Positions 37,201-48,783 of a DNA stretch of 64,000 bases are shown here, in pieces (position 1 is the first letter of the stretch; each line of letters opens with the position of its first letter). The translations under genes and the position numbers were made by a program. The stretch is taken from positions 9,300,001 through 9,364,000 of the forward strand of contig OZ199840.1 of NCBI GenBank assembly GCA_964304625.1, read 5' to 3'. The notes beneath the pieces were generated by a model. It was not told the origin of the DNA and ran no database searches. It saw nothing but the letters and a program-made list of their open reading frames with translations. This DNA is from Kudoa neothunni (taxonomy: Eukaryota; Cnidaria).

Positions 37201-39383
37201 GTTATTATTTTCTTAATTATTATTAGATAAGTTATTATTTGGATAATAAAGTTTCTAAAAATTGTTTAAAATACAAAATTAATTATTACAACTGAATATT
37301 TGGATATATTTTAAAGAGTGATTAAATATAAAAACCGAGAGATTGGTAATACCGAACCATCACCCACTCAGCCTCAAAATTTACCTGCAATTTGAGCACT
37401 TTTTCACTGTACAGTTGTATCACCTCGTTTTCCGACAGAATATGGCCTACGAAAGAAAATGATAAATCGTTAGTAAACGTTGACACTGCCATAATTACAT
37501 AAAATATGACTTGTTAATATTATAAAAAATTATTTTTTACACAAAATAAAAAAGTTTAAGCGAATGACAATAAAGAATGGCTGCAATGGCTGCATCAACA
37601 ATTTCAACTCAAAACAATAGTTACCATCTTTCCAATCAATATTCATATGGATATAAGTAGCTAACACATTGAAAATCTGATACAAAGATCATATAATTTA
37701 AAATAAAAAAAAAACAACCTTTTTAAAATGTGCATTCAATCCGGAATTGTTAAATTTTTCGTCGTTATAAAATTCAGAAATTTTGCAACAGTTCTACAAA
37801 AAACAAAATCATATCTCGTTGCCACAAATATAGGCCTCTATTCTTCCACTAGGAGTAACTAACTAAAAACCTACAATAATGTGGAAATTGTCAACCAACA
37901 CAATCACAAATCTTCTAGTCCACAAGCACACTCTAATAAAACAATACACGATAATTTTAATTATATATCATTTCTATTACCATAATATCAACAAAGAATA
38001 TTAACACATTGCTCTAACAATGATACTTTTTCATTCAACAACGTATCATCTTGTCCATATTGAATAGAGTTGAGTAATGAAATGAATTGTTGTGTTAGGA
38101 GTGCGAAAAAGCCATATTTTCGTTCCAGTCTAACAAAATCTGTTGTCAACAAAACCGAATCACAATAAACATACCTCGCATTTTGTAATGCATCATCGGA
38201 ATTTAACTTATTCAAGTTATTCTCGTACACTGTTTTTCTAACGGGAACTTCTAACGCGAAATTCTTGATCTCGTCTAGCCTATTTCAATATTAATCTCGC
38301 TCCATTACGCATCTATGAATTTATTGAAGAATTTCTGCAATAATCGAATTGTACACAAAGTCTAATCGCTAAGTTCAGACTGCAGTTGATTAAGTTTGAA
38401 TCACTCGCCCATTTTAAAATGTTAACATATTGGGTTTTTAAGAGCGCGAAAATGAATACCTCAATTATATTCTTCCACGTTGCTATTGAAACGAATGGCA
38501 TAAGAACTTGATTAAGTGTCGGAATTTCCTAGAGAGAAAGTAGAATCAAACACAAAAATATCCAACGAAATTTGCACGATTACCATAGAATTAAACAGGT
38601 TATTCATAAGTTTAATCAGCTGAATCCTCTCCTTCAATAATAAACTATCATTGTCTGTTTCGATCATTGTGATGACTTGATCCACCAACAGTTCAAGTTG
38701 ATCAACATTGCCAGTGATGCACTATATAATATTTAACGTTGGCTATCGCGCCAAAAAAATACATGCACTGGATTGTGACATTTAACGCGAAACTTCTCAT
38801 TGATCATAACCACAACAGACCATAATAAATGGATGAGGATGGTCTTGGATGAGCCAATTGCGTTGGATTCGACAAAATTTGGCCACAAGTAATTCTCAAG
38901 ATATTTACTACAAAAACCAATCAAAGTTAAGACTCCAGCATCAAATAAAAACGATTCTCTACATATATTCAAGAATTGAAACAGTCTTGCATGGAAACCT
39001 AAATATTAACGTTAAAGTAATTGAGTATGGCTGTAAATCAAGCAATCAAGTTACGTTTGAGTTATGATATCGTCTTGATATATTTGTTTCACCCAACTAC
39101 ATTCATAGTTGTTAGTATAGAAATAGTTGAAATTTATCGAAATCACGTTTTAGATTAAACTTTTGAGATTTGGCTGATTTTGAAGGGCGTTTTCTCGAAG
39201 AAATCACATTTTTTGCTGGATCTGGGGGTAACCAGTGTTCACTCGCCAACTAAAATAATTTTCAGTAATTTATACTATTTCTTATGTCATCACTTTGTAC
39301 AGAGACGAATTACAAAGATCTTCGACAGAAGGTGTGGTGAAAAAACCAGCGGACTCCATCTTCGGGGTTTGCTGCGTGCGCAT
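31286..39383 (-). CDS. AQR: Aquarius-type intron-binding spliceosomal helicase
   Basis: A many-exon SF1 helicase gene. Exon 1 is 39383-39294 (N-terminus [14 protein letters not shown]) and the last exon is 31411-31286. N-terminal and armadillo-like parts are recognised at 38.7-39.2 kb ([18 protein letters not shown]), 38.0-38.2 kb ([14 protein letters not shown]), 37.9 kb ([16 protein letters not shown]) and 36.2 kb (NIGQHYPSS). The helicase core follows: GPPGTGKT Walker A (33614-33637), [12 protein letters not shown], a LMEESAQ Walker B (near 32553), [12 protein letters not shown] (from 32460), [19 protein letters not shown] and [19 protein letters not shown] binds introns in the activated spliceosome and couples splicing to snoRNP/EJC assembly. 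Introns are mostly 40-65 nt; one of about 1.6 kb (about 36.14-34.56 kb) holds a transposon. There is one apparent extra base near 32233-32245: the frame ends MTG-TAA, but one base over it resumes as [12 protein letters not shown], matching the family. I did not place every internal exon boundary. Confidence 0.92.
34675..35924 (-). mobile_element. piggyBac-type element inside AQR intron
   Basis: Flanked by TTAA on both sides (34671-34674 and 35925-35928), the canonical piggyBac target duplication. The ends are inverted: CCTTCCGAGCG on the left and CCTTTCGAGCG (reverse complement of the right end). GGGGTC/GACCCC subterminal motifs occur on both sides. At 1250 bp it is shorter than an autonomous copy. 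On the minus strand near 35610 a short frame [17 protein letters not shown] resembles the acidic N-terminus of piggyBac transposases, followed by stops. Confidence 0.8.
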
Positions 39384-40849
39384 GTTTCGTTCTACCACAT
39401 TGCTCAAAAGGGATAGGTGGAAAGTTTTATTCGAGATGAATTTTCTATGAATAATATAAAAAATCTATTTTATTGTGAATTACATTAAAAATAAAGTTCT
39501 ACAAATTTATCTAAGTAGTTTAAAGTTATTTTTGTAAATTTTTTTATTAATAAATAAAATTACATATTATTAATTTAAATATATGTATTATATTGAAGTT
39601 TATTATTAATACACATTTTTGAGAGATAATTTCTATCAGATTAGTTATTACAATAATAAAATATATTATTTAAAAATATCAATTAAATATAGTTAACAAA
39701 TTAATTCAAATGAAACTAATAGTCATTCGGTTTTATGATTAATTAATGTGACGATAAATTGTGGGGCTTCTTGTTGTCTTTCGATCATAACTGTAGCGTG
39801 GTGGGAGGGATTTTAGGTTTATACATAGAATTATGGAAGAAAAGTAAATTATAGAGTAGGAGGCGGCAATTTACCACCCGTAAGTTATCTCTATCCGGCC
39901 CACCATACATTGACTGACGTACAAATTTTTCTTAATATCTAAAATGCCTAAATAATTTTTATGTTTTTTCTAGATCGTTTTTCTAAATGTTAATATGTTG
40001 TCGATATAAACATTTTGGCTGACTAAAATTCATTTTCAATTTAATGGAAATGAATTTATATCAAAGTTAAATAAGGTTAAAATTATTTCTATAAAAGTAT
40101 AAACTATTTTTAAATCAGAATATGGCTATATCATGTTTTTGACTTTGTCCAATCAATCGTACTTTCACTAGTTAAACACGAGTTGATTATATTGGACGTG
40201 AAAATTATTAGAATTTAATACTTTTGGTTTGGCGTATTATTATTACTATTCTACATCAAAAGGACTATGTAAATTCTTTTTATATCTTTAAACCCAAAAT
40301 CAGAGTTAAGAATAATTCAAAATTTTGATAGATTATTTTAATACGTCCCGCATTAGAATTGGGGTTAGTCCGTCATGTCCGTTACTCGAAAAGGTTGAGG
40401 ACCTTTGTTATGGAGTAGTATTCCAGGCTTCGTTTTTTAAAGAAGCTAAAGTTGCCACTATTAAGCAATTTAAGCATTTTAATATATTATCCAACTCCTA
40501 TTTAAAGGGAATTCTAGGATGTAAAGATGGGATAATTTCATTTGAAGTAAAACTAACAAAACAAGTATGAGAACGTTAAAATCAGGGAAAATACATTCTT
40601 GGATTACGTTTTTTATAATTTGGTGTACTAAATTCGATAAAAAACGTAGAATCAAGTTCTTTTTGACATAATAAATTAGAGAGACAAAAATTTAAATAAG
40701 AATGTGACATATGTATAGTTACGAGGTTTCAAAAGTAGAGTTGAAATAAAAAGAATGAATCTCCATAGTGAATCAATTGGAGTTGACGCAGCTATTGTCA
40801 TCGAGCTTTTTATACGGTTTAAGAAGTTTCGTGAAAGTTATTCTAAAAC

Positions 40850-41708
40850 AATGTTTCCCAATCTTTTATCCATTGCGCCCACTTTTTTCTTGAAACAAGT
40901 TCTTTCCCCCAATACTCATTAAACGCTTTCACGTCTGAATTTCTATTTATTGAGGAAAAAATATATAAATTTAAATAAACAATTTTAACTTTAAACCTAT
41001 ATTGATTTTCTTAAAATACCTTTTAGCATTTCATAAAAATTGGTATTAAATGTTGTCCGTATATCGGACATCCGGCAAGAAAGGGTTATAGTATTGATTT
41101 TTTAATTTAAACCACTATCAACTTCGAATCAAGCTCTTTATCACATTCAAATTAGAAAGCGATTAATATATACTTTTTTCTTATTAAAATTAAAATGAAT
41201 TCTATACGATCTAATTTAATTTATTGATGGACCCTATAAATTAACATCTTTGGTCTTCACTCCGTCAATAACAACGTTAAGTGAAACTCGTTGTAACCCA
41301 ACCCCCATTGGGCAAGACTTTTATGTGTATGTGGCTTATAACACGAGAATAAGTAATAAAGATTTAAAATGAGCAACATTATATTTTATAGATCGAAAAC
41401 CGAGGAGATCACGATTATAAATATGACAAGGTTGGAATTCAAATCATTCCAATTCTATTTGGGGTAAAGATATTTTTATTTATTTTTGTATAATTAATCA
41501 TTGCTTTAGTACTCCTCTATTATTATAATAGTCACTTAATAATGAACCACATCAATAATCGAGGAATTGATTTCAAACTGTGCCACATTGCCCAATTATC
41601 TCATCATTATCCATGTCCAGGTTTTTCACATCCTACAAAAGCCGGTTATTAAACGCTCAAAAATTTTCATGTCCCACCAAAATTCTTCCACGACATTGGG
41701 AAACACTG
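40850..41708. mobile_element. Non-autonomous hAT-type element, 859 bp
   Basis: The ends are inverted repeats CAATGTTTCCCAAT (left) and CAGTGTTTCCCAAT (right, reverse complement), the pattern of hAT/Charlie termini. They are flanked by 8-bp near-duplications TTCTAAAA (40842-40849) and CTCTAAAG (41709-41716), which fit the hAT target consensus nTCTAnAn. I see no transposase inside. Confidence 0.75.
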
Positions 41709-42001
41709 CTCTAAAGATTTCACATACATCATTGATGTGACCGCCTTATTCTATCAAGAATAGCACAATAATTATTACATTTGTTAAAAAATTCATTTTT
41801 TAATATGGAGTTTGTTTGTTCTGTTAAAATCACTTCGAAGAAAACAAAAATCAAGAAAACTTGTAAATTTCCATTTTGAGCTTCTCTATCCAGCAAAATG
41901 ATAATAAATTTAATAGTTAAGCCAAATAAGAAGCTCCTTGCTTTAAAATGAAAGTAAACCCCCTTGTAAATAGGAAAGACCAAAAAAATGCGTCGATAAC
42001 T

Positions 42002-42028
<27 letters not shown>
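42002..42028. repeat. (TA)n microsatellite
   Basis: About 13 TA units in a row. Confidence 0.95.
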
Positions 42029-42032
<4 letters not shown>

Positions 42033-43173
42033 GAATATATTGAGTTATATAAATAAGATAATTTATTGATTTACTTTTTAACGTATGTATTAATTGTCAA
42101 GCTCATATCTAAATTTAAATTAACTAGTAACCCAAAATTTTCATTCCTTAATTTTTTCGAATTAAACGCGTCTCGAAAACATTTCCACGTTATATTACAA
42201 TAAAAAACGAAAACAGTTTAAACTATGGGAAATAATGATGTGTTTATTAAATGTTTACGATTTACTTGAAAAAATATTAAAAATATTATTTCCAGTTTAT
42301 AGTTTACAGCTGTTATTTAATCTCGAACCCCCAACTCTTGGTGCGCCCCTAGTTGAGATTCGTTGCCTTATTTACATTATGGCAAAATGTCTTATCATAT
42401 TTCAATTAATATATTTCACCGCGATTTAAAAAATAATGGCATACATTGAAACATTAAGATATAGGAATAAATTATTTTTGGCAGTTTAAAACTATTTATT
42501 CAAATAGATTTAAATATTAGTTAATTCTTAAAAAATAATTAAAATCCTCACCAAGCAAATCTGTGATTTTTTTCTTCTGCAATAAACAATAAAAATATTT
42601 CAAAGAATCTTATATTTTAGTATTTTTATAAATAATTTTTTTACAGCACATCTAATTTTCTCATTAGGTCATAATACTTGCCAGAAAATTCCTGCTCAAA
42701 CCCTTGAAGAATATTTTAATGACTAAACAACTTTAAAAAGAGACGAAAATTTCATCGATGTTTTAAAACCCACTAAATTTGTACCGAATCTAAAATGGTC
42801 AAAGTAATCCAAAATAAAATCATTCAAATAACACCCACCGTATATTTTTGCAAGTATACTTATAGGAAATATTGGTTTAATGAATTTTGCAATTTTTATC
42901 AAATTAGAACTATTTAATCATCGAAAAGTCTACCATACGCTCAACCAAACCTGTTTTTCGTGAGTCGATTGGAATATGTGATTAATTTCAGATAATTAAT
43001 TAACGTACCTAAATTTTTATATTCCACGCAGAAGTAATATCCATAACTGGACCGCAAAATAAAAATCAACGTTAGTCGTGCGCGATCGATTGGTTTCGGA
43101 CAGCATTGCGAAAGAGCCCAGCGCGACATTTCTGTTGTGTGGTCGTCCGAGTGTGGTGCTGTGCTTGAACTGA

Positions 43174-43783
43174 ATGTTTTTTTTGGTCAATCTCAACAAG
43201 GAGATACATGTTCATCCGAAGTATTTCGGTACCGATCTACTTGAGGTGGTTCGGTCACGATTGATGCAAGAAGTGAGGGATCGTGTGATGGGAAGTACGG
43301 TTTTATTGTGGCAGTGAAAAATATCACAAAACTTGGGTTCGGCGAATTGGAAGCTGGAATCGGTTTCCGTCTCCTATCACATCGACTATGAGGCTGTTGT
43401 GTTTAGACCGATCAAAGGGCAGGTGATCGATGTGTTAGTTACCGAAGTATTATCAATCACACACTACACATATACTTTACTGATGAAAATTAAGTGGCTT
43501 GCATTTTTAGATTTTTTGTTCGTTCTAGATCAATAAAGTTGGAATTTTTGCAGAAGCAGGGCCACTGTCCATTTTCATATCTAGTCATTGTATACCTAGT
43601 CACATGAATTTTGATGCAGAATCTGAAAATCCCTAGATTTTCTGCAAAATCCGAACAAAAATACATTCAAAAAGATGACAAAAATCGTGTTCGACTTATC
43701 GGTATCCGCGTTGATAATAGAGAATTGTTTGCTGTGGCTCGATCATCGAAGATTATCTAGGAAAACTACAGGACACTAACTAA
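43174..43783 (+). pseudogene. POLR2G: RNA polymerase II subunit RPB7 copy, frame-broken
   Basis: The sequence follows RPB7 from start to end: MFFLVNLNKEIHVHPKYFGT, then GKYGFIVAVKNIT, YHIDYEAVVFRPIKGQVIDV, an 82-nt GT-AG intron (43447-43528), [35 protein letters not shown] and EDYLGKLQ, with TAA at 43781-43783. RPB7 forms the RPB4/7 stalk of Pol II and binds emerging RNA. Four single-base frame changes are needed to follow this alignment: near 43289 (-1), near 43371 (+1), at the TAG near 43637 (+1) and near 43740 (-1). Apart from these, conservation is high and the intron is intact. It is therefore a recent non-processed pseudogene, or a functional gene in an indel-rich stretch of assembly. 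The N-terminal start fits the family exactly. Confidence 0.8.
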
Positions 43784-46700
43784 CACCAACTGTTGTATAT
43801 TTTGTATATTGGTCGCCTAACCACGTCGGTTAGGATATGACTTTTTAGTTATTCGAGATTTAATCCCAGCCAAGTTTTTGTATTCACTGTTTCCGACGTT
43901 GCTTTATCAGTCGTGGAACTTATTTATTAACATAATAACAGTTACATTGGTTATTTCAAATAGTACGCGTTTCTAGGTGGGGTTCGAATGGATTCGATAG
44001 AGCAGCTAAGTTTCACTCGAATATAATCTTAATCTCTGACATTTGTTCATCGTTAGAACTCATTTTTAAATGAAATTTACTTCGATATTCCCGGTGATAG
44101 TAGGTCACTTAAAATGCAACGAATGTGCTGAAAGTTGTTTACTTGAAAATATTGTCAATAATGATTAAACACGTAAAATTTAAGGTGTAATCCGCGTGGT
44201 ATTTGATTGTATGTGTTTGTTTAGCTGCTTTGAAGTCGTGTTTTTTATTTATTACTTAGTATGATAGAACTGGTGGTAATATTTTCGAGTTATTCGATAT
44301 CTATATTAGATTTTAGTTGGTTAATGTTAGAAGGTTGGGTGGGTTAATTTTTTAACCCTCTAACAGGTGAAAAAACAACCACTCTCTAAAGAGTTCTGGG
44401 GAAAAAAAGACCGTACAATTTTGTTCTTTTAGCGTATTCAACAAATTATTATAAAGTTTTGAGAAGAATATGGGAAGATTTTGCCCAAGGAATAATGAGA
44501 AAACAATCAATTTTTACATAATTGATCCTCGGTGATCTGCTTCGGTAGGATTAGGTGTTATTTCGTAATAACTCGTGGTGAGAATGTATAGTATGTTTAA
44601 CCTCATTTGAAATAACGACAAGCAAAATTCTTACTGCAAATAAAATTTAAATTCTATTAAAGACTCTCTATGCAGTAAACATGCGGAATAATGAACGTAA
44701 TCAAAAACAGCCATAGATAACCAAATCGGCCATGATGAATAATTAATTTTTGTTTATTTTTTAGTTTGATTCAACATGAATTTACATTTAATATTATCTT
44801 TCAGATATATACGATAGTTGTTGTAATTTATTATGTATCTCCTGGTCCCTCGTGATCATTTGTACAGGCCATAACACTCAATTGAGGAAAGCATCGTTTA
44901 TGTATTCTAAAATTTGAGTGTGGAAACTGATTTCTATGCCTTCTCACAATTTCTCCTTGGCGACTACCTATTATTAAATACGAGAATTTCATATTTAGTA
45001 CAAACATTAGATAATCAGTTGTTGCAAATGTTTGATGTCAGCATCAAAAATAAATTATTTGACGAAATTCAGGCATTCCTACTATAAACTGTTTAATAAA
45101 TATCACAATTCGAATTTATATTTGTAGGATTAATTATCGATCTAACTATAATCTTTTCACCGGTGAATGCCGCCATTGTTCTGCAATTTTACCTCTAAAT
45201 TATTAGAAGCTTATTTATTAGGAGATATTTATCGTTGGTAGGGTTAGTAACATGGATAATTTGGTTTGTTTTTGGTAATAAACCTTGGCGTCATAATACT
45301 TGTTGAAACGACGGCTTACGATATATACGCTCCCGCATAATTAATCGGATTATTTCGAATAATAATTATTCAATTTCTCAGTATTCCTTCGGCAGAATTT
45401 TTCAAAATCTTCCAAATCGTTTTGTAACAATTTTCTGCATCCATTGAACTAAAAAATCCTGGAGTCTTTATTATCCCAAAATCTGTTTGAATAAAAAAAT
45501 TTTGTTCGAGAAGATATAATCAATATTCCACATAAAATTTTGTATGAATCTATTTATTAAATAATCTAGGAGAACAGACGAAATTTTAAGTAGTTCAGAT
45601 AATTATTAAATATTCTATGAACAAATTAAAATCCTTTTGGGGTCTAGTTGATCCCAAGCCCGTTTACGTTAGAGGGTTAATTCCAAAATTAGATTCAGTG
45701 TTTTTAAAATTATTTATTTGTTTTACAGTATGTAACCGATAGTATTTAGTCCACTCAGGACCGTCAAAAAAGTGGGTATTAAACGTCGCGTCCGATTGTA
45801 TGATTGTATGCAGTTAAAATGCACGCGCGATTATTTTTATTTTTCAGCATGAGTAATACCATTTGTTTTTAAATGAAAATAACTAAAAATACATTATAAG
45901 TTAATTTGGCTACAAAATATTTATATCTACACTGGGATAAAATTTAGTAAATAATCGATTCTACGAGGTTTTAAATGTTATTTTAATTCTTATTTATTTT
46001 TAGCGCCATATTAAAAATAAATTTTTATATTTTGACCTTACATATTTTAATATAGTTCACCATACTATTTAATTTAGATACAGCGTAAACTGTAAAATGT
46101 CTAATGACGAATATTATTGCGTTTTTAGATACGTTATGAAATGTGGTTCCGTTTTTTCTAATATTCCTGAAAAGCTCAACTGTTTAAATTTAAATTGTAC
46201 CCTCGGAGACAATAAACAAAAACAAAATCTGCGTATTTTGACCCAAAAAGTGCATACCATCGCTTAGTCACGTGATATAACAGATTGGTAATTTCGTAGT
46301 TTGATTCAAAAATATTTTAGACTTTAATTTTTTTACAATCATAAAAATATTATAAAACCCACCATCTAATATAAACGTTGAATACATCGTATTGATGGCG
46401 TGCGTACTATCGATTACCTATTGTATTTGTTTCAAAACGGCGCAAAGGTCGCCAAAAATTTAGGACATTACATTATTTCAGGATCAAAATGCTATCTGCG
46501 TGCGATATCATTCAAGGTGTCTGAATCCAAGTGCAATGAATCTTTTAAAATGAAATAAATTTTTTTTTGAACATTTTCTAAATTAAAAGTACATTATTTT
46601 ATATCAACAAGCGATTTTTACGCGAGCTCAACAATACGCCTGGTCTAAACGCACCCTCACCCAATCAAAATTTCATTAACACAAATAATCGGAAATATGT

Positions 46701-48359
46701 GGCATTGCACATAAAAATGCGACATAGAGTTATTCTGTTAGTAGAAATAATTAATGCTGCTGGTTAGATTTTTTTATGAAATTCCTCAAAAATATACAAA
46801 CGAATAAATTTCCGAGTGTATGGATGTGGATATTCACAAATCAATGACTAGGTGAATTTTAAGACCAAATCAAGATGGTATTTGTTCAATCAGTAAAAAT
46901 GTGGTAACCACTGATAAAAACTTCCCAATATGCAAAAATCAGTCATTCAAAGTTCAGTCGATGATGACTGCATAACAAGTTTTGCGAAAATTGTCCAAAA
47001 AATACATGTCCCATCACCTTATTTATGGTCTTTTTTTAAACCCAAGTGAGATATTTTCCATTATTTGATATCAACTGTGAGAAATAAAAATCATGCCCAC
47101 AATAAGAATTATCTAATGCTATTACGAAGGACCAACTAAAATTACGCCTAAACAATACTTTAACGACTTCAACTATTCAGACTCAGTTTAATCGTTGTTT
47201 AAACTTAGAAACTATTGATAATCGAAAATATGTTGCATTTTGATCTTGAAATATTGTAATAAAGAACCTTGATTTATGTGTCATCCCTGATCGAAAACTT
47301 TGCCCATCTAACATTTAACAATTGTCCTTATAGTTTTTACACCGTTATTTTTTAATTTAATCTACCCTGAAATAAATATTCCAAATGTATTTACAAACAG
47401 CCTACACATGTCCCATGCTTTATTTTACGTCTTCAATAATTCATATCATAGTTGTATGGATAATTGAGAAAATGTGAAAATTAAACTCTCACTTGATTTA
47501 TTTAAAACTATTTTTACTCCTAATTTTTTATTATATGTTATACTAAAATTATTCCCGTTAATTTTTCTGTTATTTAAGCAATTCAAATTGATAAAGTTAA
47601 AGACATATAAAATAACGACAATTATTTTTATTTTTTATAATTATCAACTTATCACTCTAAATTTTAAATATTTCAACATAAAAAGATATTTTGCTTATCA
47701 TTCCAATCAACAAAAATTAACTCTTACATTTTAATGAAAACGAACTAATAATCACACTTTCTCGAATTATAAAAGTATTTATTTAAACCCCAGAATGTTT
47801 ATATTGGTATTATTCACTAAAATTAACTCGTCAATTACTCCGATTTAATAATTTTAAAAATAATTGAAAAGGAAGTAAAATATGCAATCATACATTTCTA
47901 TATATTCGAAAATAAAACTAATTTATTAATAGAGAATTTAAAAACAAATGAATTCACACGTAGAAACAGTACTTTAATATTTTTAATTGCCTTCGCTGTA
48001 TTTCGTATGTGTACGGTTGACGAGTCAGTTAATTCGACCAATTGCTTTGTTGTTGTCATTTTCTTTCAATGGATATCATAATCCAGTCCATAAAAAGTAA
48101 TTCTATTATATTAGTGGATAAAAGGTGACATGTACAACTGCCTAATGTTGCATTTTATTGTTTGTTTTTGATACATCTAACTCCTGCATCTCATTCACCT
48201 TTTATTTTATCTCTATTAATCCATAACGATTATTTCTATAGGTATCCAGCATGAAATTAGAAAAAAAGATGATCTAAGTATATTATATGTGTTTATATTG
48301 GATCATATGTTTGGTTGCTGATGTTTATATTGAACCGATTTTCGCCCTCACCGTTCGTC
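43784..48359. other. Gene-free AT-rich region
   Basis: Contains one piggyBac-type element (44356-45676). The remainder, including a hydrophobic open frame at 47474-47734, is AT-rich with no recognisable coding sequence. Confidence 0.5.
44356..45676. mobile_element. Non-autonomous piggyBac-type element, 1.3 kb
   Basis: TTAA flanks both ends (44352-44355 and 45677-45680). The terminal inverted repeat CCCTCTAAC is perfect over 9 bp. A CTGGGG motif (left) and GGGGTC...GATCCC (right) form the subterminal region. I see no transposase motifs inside. Confidence 0.75.
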
Positions 48360-48432
48360 GCTTGCGTGGCTCAATGGTGAGAGCGTCGGTCTCCTAAATC
48401 GAAGGTTGGGGGTTCGAGTCCCCCCGTAGGCG
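48360..48432 (+). tRNA. tRNA-Arg (anticodon CCU)
   Basis: A full 73-nt cloverleaf: acceptor stem GCTTGCG/CGTAGGC (7 pairs, two G-U), D stem GCTC/GAGC with GG in the loop, anticodon stem TCGGT/ATCGA with loop CTCCTAA (anticodon CCT), a 5-nt variable loop, T stem GGGGG/CCCCC with loop TTCGAGT, and discriminator G. It decodes AGG. No CCA is encoded, as expected in eukaryotes. There is no T4 terminator close downstream and a TTAG repeat tail lies 75 nt away, so it could instead be the head of a young SINE. Confidence 0.8.
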
Positions 48433-48504
48433 GGCGTACTTATTGCACTGCTTTGTATTCCTAAAAATGCAGCAATGCAGGCGTTGCGTTACTTACTTAA
48501 ACCT

Positions 48505-48539
48505 TTAGTTAGTCAGTTAGTTAGTTAGTTAGTTAGTGT
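48505..48539. repeat. (TTAG)n tract downstream of tRNA
   Basis: About seven TTAG-type units, one interrupted by TCAG, preceded by TTACTTACTTAAA. A short simple repeat like this is typical of SINE tails. Confidence 0.85.
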
Positions 48540-48783
48540 TGTATTATATTTGATCAGTTTACTAACGTCGCACCAATACCGGCTAGATCTAGATTTGAAT
48601 AATTAACCACTATTACACACTTTTATATATTTAATCAAGTCAGCTTTTTATCTATTTTCTCGTAGGCAATTATAGAAGCTTGTCCTCAAGGCGTGACGTT
48701 GATAAGACCACAGTTATCCAGAATGTATTTTCTTAATGTAAATTAGTTAATCGATCAGTTAAAATCATTTGTAGATCAAGCAA

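Larger units (their letters stand above)
39384..43173. other. Intergenic with hAT-type element
   Basis: Between the AQR start and the POLR2G-like copy. It contains a hAT-type element (40850-41708) and a TA microsatellite (42002-42028). The rest is AT-rich with no coding signal. An open frame at 40325-40570 matches nothing I know. Confidence 0.5.

Noticed and set aside
37975-38000. An in-frame TGA within AQR near 37988.
   Set aside because: A donor just upstream (CTTT|GTTGAT) and an acceptor before TGTGCTTGTGG join in phase and match the family sequence.
43017-43199. Minus-strand open frames overlapping the RPB7 start.
   Set aside because: They are antisense shadows of the RPB7 upstream region and first exon.
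47474-47734. An 86-codon hydrophobic plus-strand open frame as a membrane protein gene.
   Set aside because: Composition is what AT-rich DNA yields by chance (I, L, F, K), with no neighbours, splice logic or family likeness.
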